Below are positions 59,327 through 64,000 of a stretch of DNA of 64,000 bases, piece after piece. Every line of letters starts with the position of its first letter. Position 1 is the first letter of the stretch. The position numbers and the translations under genes were made by a program. Source of the DNA: Ruminococcus sp. (GTDB lineage: Bacteria > Bacillota > Clostridia > Oscillospirales > Acutalibacteraceae); assembly GCA_017411385.1 (NCBI GenBank), contig JAFQQF010000024.1, forward strand, positions 1-64,000. Reading direction: 5' to 3'. Under the pieces are notes generated by a model, which had not been told where the DNA came from, did not search any database, and was given only the letters and a program-made list of their open reading frames with translations.

Positions 59327-59737
59327 TCAGTCCAGAAGTTTTTGGATGAAGGCGGTTTCCTCGCGGGAGATGGTTTCGTCACAAGCGGCAACCGTGCAGA
59401 CTAAAAGGACTGTGTCTGCCTTTAATTCGGGGGTGAGGTTGTCTGCAAACTTGTCTGTAAGCTCTGCCATTTCGCTGTCATAGGTTGCAATGTATCGGCT
59501 TAGCTGCTCGTCGGTAAGGCTCAGAAGCTCTTTTATGAATTTCTTCTCAAGCTCTGTCAGCTTGCCGTCAGCAGCAATGGCAGAAAGGATGATGGAGGTC
59601 ATCATCAGTACGCCGTTGTTTTCCTCGTCTACAGCCTGACAAGCAGGATAAATCTTGCCGATTGCCATTTTTGCAAAGCTCAAAAGCTCGTCGTAATCCT
59701 TGTTTACCAGATTCTGGAGAGTGTTTCCAAGTTCCAT
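59327..59737 (-). CDS. TerB-like protein
   Basis: A 136-residue helical protein. MTSIILSAIAADGKLTELEK (about 45-64) matches the TerB motif with its acidic metal-binding loop (AADGKLTELE), and a second, weaker ACDETISREETAFIQ motif lies near the C-terminus. TerB-like domains are found in stress and membrane-linked systems; the function here is unknown. AAGGGG lies before the ATG. It is 43 bases after the MscS gene on the same strand and may be co-transcribed with it. Confidence 0.75.
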   Translation of the reverse strand: MELGNTLQNLVNKDYDELLSFAKMAIGKIYPACQAVDEENNGVLMMTSIILSAIAADGKLTELEKKFIKELLSLTDEQLSRYIATYDSEMAELTDKFADNLTPELKADTVLLVCTVAACDETISREETAFIQKLLD

Positions 59738-59780
59738 AATATATTTACCCCTTGTTTGAAAATCTTGTTGTTTTGGTTAA

Positions 59781-60614
59781 TTAATCCTTTGATACGTGAA
59801 CATCCACCTGAGGATAGGGGATAGTGATATCGTTTTTGTCAAAGGCTTCTTTTACACCCTCGATAATATCGAAGTTTACATCCCAGTAGTTTTCAGATTT
59901 ACACCATACACGTACAACGTATGTAAGTGCGCTGTCAGCGTGCTCGGATACTCTGATGAAAGGCTCAGGGTCTTTGAGTGCCTTGGGGTGATTGTTAATC
60001 ACCTCTGCAATAATTTTCTTTGTTTTCTCAATATCGCACTCGTAGCCTGTGGAGAAGGTCATATCCACACGGCGAAGCTCCTCTGAGGAGTAATTCTTGA
60101 TAACAGAGTTTGTCAGTGAGCCGTTGGGAACTGTGATACGCTTGTTGTCAGGTGTGAGCAGTACTGTGTAAACCACAGAAATCTCCACAACTGTGCCGGA
60201 TTCACCGGAAGCTTCGATATAATCACCAACCTTGAAGGGCTTGAACAGAAGAATCATAATTCCGCCTGCAAAGTTTGAGAGTGAGCCCTGAAGTGCCAGA
60301 CCGATTGCTACACCGCAGGAAGCGAGGATTGTAATAAAGGATGTGGCAGGCACGCCCAGTATCATTGCAACGGTGATAATAAGCACAAAGTAAAGCAGAA
60401 TGCTTGAAAAGCTTGAAAGGAAGGAGCGCAGGCTCTCGTCAAGCTTATCCAGTTTCTTTGAGGTTTTGATGAATTTTACAAATACCTTTACAAGCTTAAT
60501 GCCTATAACAAGCACAAGGATTGCCACCAGAAGCTTTATGCCCCAAGAGGTAAGAAATTCTGTTGCGAATTTCAGAAGGTTTGTCCAGATTTCATTCCAG
60601 TTCATATTTTTCAT
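59781..60614 (-). CDS. Small-conductance mechanosensitive channel (MscS family)
   Basis: A 277-residue protein with three TM helices (KLLVAILVLVIGIKLVKVFV; SILLYFVLIITVAMILGV; TSFITILASCGVAIGLALQG), the pore-lining TM3 Gly/Ala pattern GVAIGLALQGSLSNFAGGIM, and the MscS beta domain (PFKVGDYIEASGESGTVVEI, TPDNKRITVPNGSLTNSVI). The length matches E. coli MscS. It releases solutes on hypo-osmotic shock. The AAAGGGG site is close to the first ATG; an in-frame ATG three codons on is an alternative start. Confidence 0.94.
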   Translation of the reverse strand: MKNMNWNEIWTNLLKFATEFLTSWGIKLLVAILVLVIGIKLVKVFVKFIKTSKKLDKLDESLRSFLSSFSSILLYFVLIITVAMILGVPATSFITILASCGVAIGLALQGSLSNFAGGIMILLFKPFKVGDYIEASGESGTVVEISVVYTVLLTPDNKRITVPNGSLTNSVIKNYSSEELRRVDMTFSTGYECDIEKTKKIIAEVINNHPKALKDPEPFIRVSEHADSALTYVVRVWCKSENYWDVNFDIIEGVKEAFDKNDITIPYPQVDVHVSKD

Positions 60615-60674
60615 ATCCCCTTTTTAAAAAAGTTTGCTTTATTATAATGTATAGTGAAACAATTGGCAATATAT

Positions 60675-61607
60675 TTATGCTAATTTGTCGAAAAGAGAAT
60701 AAAGATTTTCGTCAGAATATTCAATTTCTGATGAGTACATACGGCACAGCTCAATCTGGTCTTCAAGGGTGAATTCTCCTTTTTCACTATAAATCAAAGC
60801 TCCTAAGGTATGAATGAGCTTAAGGCTTAGAGCGGTGAACTTTGCACGTATACTTGCTTCTTCAAGGTCAGGAGCGTTTGCAAAGTGGCGGTAGGTAAAG
60901 TACACCGCCAGCTGCTCGTATTCCTCCTGCCTGTTTTTCATATATATATCAAAAGCTTTTGCGTCTGCTGTGTCGCCTTTGCTTTTCAGAAGAAGCAGTG
61001 CATCTGTCCATTTTTCGTCTAAACGTTCAAGATAAAGGAACTCTTCTGCCCATTGGGAAGCACTCAGACAGGGAAGAAAGGCTTCACACAGCAGAAGCAT
61101 TTTATCAAGCCTTTGGTTGATTTTAAAGCTTCTGTCCTGCAGAATTTCAAGCACTTTGTCACGGAGGATTATAATCTCATCATCTGCAGAGGCTTCCTTT
61201 TCATATATAAGAGTGGTCGTGTCTTTCTTTGAAAGAATTATCCTTGCGGCTTCCTCACAGCACATTCCGAGTCCCGACTCAACTCGTCGGGGTAATTCGT
61301 TGTGAAACCGAGGGTGCTCACTGCAGATTGTGCAGAGCCTTTCTTCACCAAGGTTTGTGATGATATCGCAGAGATTATTCGAATCCAGAAAGGGACACCG
61401 CTCGTTTTCTTTTAATATGAAGTAAGGCTGTTGTGCGTCAAAATTAACGTTTTCCTGCAGACGCTTGCCAAGGTCGCCCTTGAGGGATTTATAGAAATTA
61501 GCGGTGGTGCTGTCGATGTCAATCTCCCAGCCGATACAGCAGTTGTGCAGGCATCTGTCTGCAATGCATTTGAATTTATGGTAATAGTCGGGATATATGT
61601 GCTGCAT
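60675..61607 (-). CDS. FliB-family cysteine-rich protein (lysine-N-methylase-like)
   Basis: A 310-residue protein of the FliB family. The family signature is a set of Cys motifs in the first 130 residues: CIADRCLHNCCIGW, CPFLDSNNLCDI, CTICSEHPRF and GMCCEEAARI. These suggest an Fe-S or metal cluster. FliB methylates flagellin lysines in Salmonella, but no flagellar gene is seen here, and this broad clostridial group probably has other substrates. The C-terminal half is helical. AAGGAGC lies before the ATG. Confidence 0.85.
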   Translation of the reverse strand: MQHIYPDYYHKFKCIADRCLHNCCIGWEIDIDSTTANFYKSLKGDLGKRLQENVNFDAQQPYFILKENERCPFLDSNNLCDIITNLGEERLCTICSEHPRFHNELPRRVESGLGMCCEEAARIILSKKDTTTLIYEKEASADDEIIILRDKVLEILQDRSFKINQRLDKMLLLCEAFLPCLSASQWAEEFLYLERLDEKWTDALLLLKSKGDTADAKAFDIYMKNRQEEYEQLAVYFTYRHFANAPDLEEASIRAKFTALSLKLIHTLGALIYSEKGEFTLEDQIELCRMYSSEIEYSDENLYSLFDKLA

Positions 61608-61775
61608 ATATGTGCTCCTTGCTTGAAGACTTTTGCGATTTCTGATATAATTATATCACAACCTGAACTTTTAGCAAGAATACAGAGGTTGTTTGGGAAT
61701 CCTGCACATAGAAGAAATGGGAAAAAGCCGTGGATTTATCTGCCTCGTAAAATTTCAAAAACTTGTAAAAAACTA

Positions 61776-61804
61776 TTGACTCCTTGAAAATCTTATGATA
61801 CAAT
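61776..61804 (+). promoter_or_regulatory. Sigma-A promoter of rpmG-secE-nusG-rplK-rplA
   Basis: TTGACT (61776-61781), 17-bp spacer, TACAAT (61799-61804), 89 bases before rpmG. Confidence 0.85.
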
Positions 61805-61892
61805 GATTCTACCTCGGAAAAGGGGTTCTTTTTTTGTGCCCTTTTTGAGGGAGGCTGGAATATTCCGAAAAAACACGGGAGGTGCCGTTATA

Positions 61893-62042
61893 ATGAGAGT
61901 GAAAATTGTTCTAGCATGCACAGAGTGCAAACAGCGTAACTACAACACAATGAAGAACAAGAAGAACGATCCCGACAGACTTGAGATGAACAAGTACTGC
62001 AGATTCTGCCGTAAGCATACTCTGCACAGGGAAACTAAGTAA
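61893..62042 (+). CDS. rpmG: 50S ribosomal protein L33
   Basis: A 49-residue L33 with both zinc CxxC pairs (CTEC and CRFC), so the zinc-binding C+ form. The sequence [19 protein letters not shown] is typical. GGGAGG lies before the ATG. It is first in the conserved order rpmG-secE-nusG-rplK-rplA. Confidence 0.96.
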   Translation: MRVKIVLACTECKQRNYNTMKNKKNDPDRLEMNKYCRFCRKHTLHRETK

Positions 62043-62057
62043 TCACGGAGGAAAAGT

Positions 62058-62279
62058 ATGGCTGACAAGAAAAAAACAAATGTTTTTGTGAAGCTGTTCA
62101 AGTATCTTCGTGAGTGCATTGGCGAGCTCAAGAAAATCACTTGGCCCACAGTTTCTCAGACTACAAAGAACTTCGGTGTAGTGCTCCTTGTTATTCTGGT
62201 TGCAGGCGTTCTTATCTTCGCACTTGATCAGGGCCTTTACGCTCTGCTCGGTCTTGTAATGAACGTCAGCGGCAGCTGA
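62058..62279 (+). CDS. secE: Preprotein translocase subunit SecE
   Basis: A 73-residue protein of the short, single-TM type found in Firmicutes. The amphipathic helix ends in the conserved GELKKITWPTVSQTTKN, followed by one TM helix (FGVVLLVILVAGVLIFALDQ). It clamps SecY in the membrane channel. GGAGG precedes the ATG, 15 bases after rpmG. Confidence 0.95.
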   Translation: MADKKKTNVFVKLFKYLRECIGELKKITWPTVSQTTKNFGVVLLVILVAGVLIFALDQGLYALLGLVMNVSGS

Positions 62280-62332
62280 TTGTCCGAAACTCTTACTTAA
62301 ACTTTTAGAATTCTGAAAGGGTGAAGTTAGCT

Positions 62333-62899
62333 GTGTCGGGCGAGGCAAGATGGTACGTAGTACACACGTATTCAGGCTACGAGAACAAAGTCGCATCCAA
62401 CCTTATGACCACAGTTGAGAACCGCAATCTTCAGGATATGATTCTTGAGGTAAAGGTTCCCACAGAGATTGTTACAGAAATCAAGCCTCCTACAGAGGCG
62501 GAGGTCAGAAAGCTTGGCGATCAGGCAAAAAGTAAAACCGTTGAGGTTGAGCGTAAGCTTTTCCCCGGTTATGTTTTCGTAAAAATGATTCATACTGATG
62601 AAACCTGGTATGTAGTCCGCAACATCCGCGGTTGTACAGGCTTTGTCGGTCCCTCATCCGAGCCTGTTCCTCTTAGTGAGGCTGAGGTTTACAGGATGGG
62701 TGTGGAAACCCGCGTTGTCGAGGTTTCCTACAAAGTCGGCGACAGTGTCCGCGTTATCGACGGTCCTCTGGAGGACTTTGTCGGCGTGGTGGACGAGCTG
62801 AACGTCGAGAAAAACTATGTTCGCGTTCTGGTATCTATGTTCGGACGCGAAACACCGGTTGAGCTTGAACTTAATCAGGCTGAACTGCTTACAGATTAA
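62333..62899 (+). CDS. nusG: Transcription termination/antitermination protein NusG
   Basis: A 188-residue protein: NGN domain (ARWYVVHTYSGYENKVASNL, LFPGYVFVKM, TWYVVRNIRGCTGFVG) and C-terminal KOW domain (GDSVRVIDGPLEDFVGVVDE). NusG binds RNA polymerase and couples it to Rho or ribosomes. I chose GTG 62333 because AAAGGGTG is then nine bases away and the N-terminus matches homologues; GTG 62321 overlaps that site. Confidence 0.95.
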   Translation: MSGEARWYVVHTYSGYENKVASNLMTTVENRNLQDMILEVKVPTEIVTEIKPPTEAEVRKLGDQAKSKTVEVERKLFPGYVFVKMIHTDETWYVVRNIRGCTGFVGPSSEPVPLSEAEVYRMGVETRVVEVSYKVGDSVRVIDGPLEDFVGVVDELNVEKNYVRVLVSMFGRETPVELELNQAELLTD

Positions 62900-63020
62900 T
62901 TTTGGAATGAACGGGTATATCCTGTTTATCTGAGGGACTAAGGCTATGTCCCTTGTGGGAGGAGCATAATATTTTCAGGTGCTCCGCCATCAACCACGAA
63001 TTTTGGAGGTGCAACAAGCT
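62900..63020 (+). promoter_or_regulatory. Structured leader before rplK
   Basis: Three successive hairpins: ACGGG/CCTGT (62911-62925), AGGGAC/GTCCCT (62933-62938 with 62948-62953) and GGAGCA/TGCTCC (62961-62966 with 62980-62985). The spacing and position suggest a ribosomal-protein leader, perhaps with a role in feedback control or processing. Confidence 0.5.
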
Positions 63021-63446
63021 ATGGCTCAGAAGGTAATCGGCTTTATTAAGCTTCAGATTCCTGCCGGAAAGGCTACTCCGGCTCCCCCCGTAGGACCGGC
63101 TCTCGGTCAGCACGGCGTTAACATCGTTGCGTTCACAAAGGAATTTAACGAGCGCACAAAGAACGACATCGGTATGCTTATCCCTGTCGTAATCACCGTT
63201 TATGCAGACAGATCTTTCTCCTTTATCACAAAGACTCCCCCTGCAGCGGTACTTATCAAGAAGGCTTGCGGTATTGACAAGGCTTCCGGTGTTCCCAACA
63301 AGAACAAGGTTGCAAAGATTTCCAGCGAGCAGATCAGAAAGATTGCTGAAACAAAAATGCCCGACTTAAACGCTGCATCCATCGAGGCTGCTATGAGCAT
63401 GATCGCAGGTACAGCACGCAGCATGGGCGTTGTAGTTGAAGACTGA
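63021..63446 (+). CDS. rplK: 50S ribosomal protein L11
   Basis: A 141-residue L11, standard length. The N-terminal domain ([37 protein letters not shown]) and the C-terminal rRNA-binding domain ([34 protein letters not shown]) are complete. ATG 63021 has GGAGG upstream. Confidence 0.97.
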   Translation: MAQKVIGFIKLQIPAGKATPAPPVGPALGQHGVNIVAFTKEFNERTKNDIGMLIPVVITVYADRSFSFITKTPPAAVLIKKACGIDKASGVPNKNKVAKISSEQIRKIAETKMPDLNAASIEAAMSMIAGTARSMGVVVED

Positions 63447-63466
63447 TTCGTTTGCTAATTTATCCG

Positions 63467-63494
63467 GGTGGGAGGAAATATCCGCTTAACCACC
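63467..63494 (+). promoter_or_regulatory. Hairpin upstream of rplA, candidate L1 autoregulatory site
   Basis: GGTGG/CCACC (63467-63471 with 63490-63494) encloses GAGGA/TCC pairing and an unpaired TTAA stretch. It sits just before the rplA ribosome site, where ribosomal protein L1 commonly binds its own message. Confidence 0.5.
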
Positions 63495-63516
63495 TAACAA
63501 TGGAGGAAATATTCTT

Positions 63517-64000
63517 ATGAAACACGGTAAGAAGTATGTCGACAGCGCAAAGCTCATCGACAGAAGCAAATTATATGATACAGACGAAGCACTTGACCTT
63601 TGCGTAAAGGCTTCTACTGCAAAGTTTGACGAAACAGTAGAGCTTCACGTAAAGCTGGGCGTTGACTCCCGTCACGCTGACCAGCAGGTTCGTGGTGCTA
63701 TCGTTCTCCCCAACGGTACAGGTAAGAATGTTCGCGTTCTTGCTATCTGCAAGGGTGACAATGAGAAGGCTGCTCAGGAGGCTGGCGCAGACTATGTAGG
63801 TGCAGAGGATATGACACAGAAGATTCAGTCCGAGGGCTGGATGGACTTCGATGTTCTTATCACAACTCCCGACTGCATGGGTCTTGTTGGTCGTCTTGGT
63901 AAAATCCTCGGTCCCCGTGGTCTTATGCCTAACCCCAAGGCTGGTACAGTTACAACTGATATCGCTAAGGCTATTCAGGAGGCTAAGGCTGGTAAGATTG
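63517..64000 (+). CDS. rplA: 50S ribosomal protein L1 (3' truncated by window end)
   Basis: The first 161 codons of L1, running off the window. [58 protein letters not shown] and [16 protein letters not shown] are diagnostic. ATG 63517 is preceded by TGGAGG. The frame is open to the last base. Confidence 0.97.
   Translation, partial: MKHGKKYVDSAKLIDRSKLYDTDEALDLCVKASTAKFDETVELHVKLGVDSRHADQQVRGAIVLPNGTGKNVRVLAICKGDNEKAAQEAGADYVGAEDMTQKIQSEGWMDFDVLITTPDCMGLVGRLGKILGPRGLMPNPKAGTVTTDIAKAIQEAKAGKI

Overview
The window looks like chromosomal DNA from a low-to-mid GC, anaerobic, spore-lineage Firmicute of the Ruminococcaceae/Oscillospiraceae type. The evidence is a spoVAC homologue, a dockerin-bearing BspA-like leucine-rich-repeat protein, two class B sortases, lysyl-tRNA synthetase with an extra C-terminal tRNA-binding domain, CarD, strong A/T-rich 17-bp-spaced sigma-A promoters, and many copies of short palindromic intergenic repeats (CTCCCTTGTGTAAAGG / CCTTTAGGCAAGG types). 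No rRNA, tRNA or CRISPR array was found.

Layout. 1-2646: a repeat cluster, two small membrane-protein genes and ychF, all genes on the minus strand. 2626-15276: a 12.6-kb integrated element inserted exactly at the start codon of ychF and bounded by a 21-bp direct repeat. It carries a Tn916-type integrase and excisionase, a RemA-like protein and a winged-helix/nuclease-like protein. Then come about 1.1 kb of structured non-coding DNA and an eight-gene plus-strand operon: Fic with a MerR-like HTH, MmeI-type single-chain restriction-modification enzyme, membrane protein, Mrr-like nuclease, FRG-domain protein, macro-domain protein, GNAT and VWA protein. This operon is the best candidate for an undescribed system, probably anti-phage or anti-plasmid defence. 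15278-17296: the acyltransferase gene that used to lie directly upstream of ychF, then a HAD-Nudix fusion whose stop codon comes from a repeat. 17284-17955: a second repeat cluster that is a rearranged copy of the first.

18014-26439: DUF4830 protein, orphan UgpC/MsmX-type sugar ABC ATPase, a PucR/CdaR-type regulator, the cell-division cluster ftsE-ftsX-PcsB/EnvC-like M23 protein followed by an S41-protease-like N-terminal fragment, an unknown protein, and greA. 26521-33933: lysS (fusion), a zinc-ribbon membrane protein, divergent cysteine genes (cyuA-like desulfidase and cysK) and an EF-G-like protein with degenerate GTPase motifs. 34052-41351: the LRR-dockerin surface protein, AI-2E family permease, GH25 lysozyme with luxS, a G5-M23 peptidase and trmL. 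41739-45710: lower glycolysis (pgk, tpiA, gpmI) broken up by repeats. 46322-48105: sortase B and a shikimate-kinase-like protein.

48396-52419: a phosphate module (Na/Pi cotransporter preceded by PhoP-box-like hexamers in 11-bp register, and a PhoR/PhoB-type pair). 52665-61607: CarD, then a minus-strand operon iscS-thiI-sortase B-MoCF-like protein, spoVAC, a TerB-like protein, an MscS channel and a FliB-family protein. 61776-64000: the transcription/translation cluster rpmG-secE-nusG-rplK-rplA, with rplA cut by the window end.

Functional assignments are from motifs and gene context read by eye; no database search was run.
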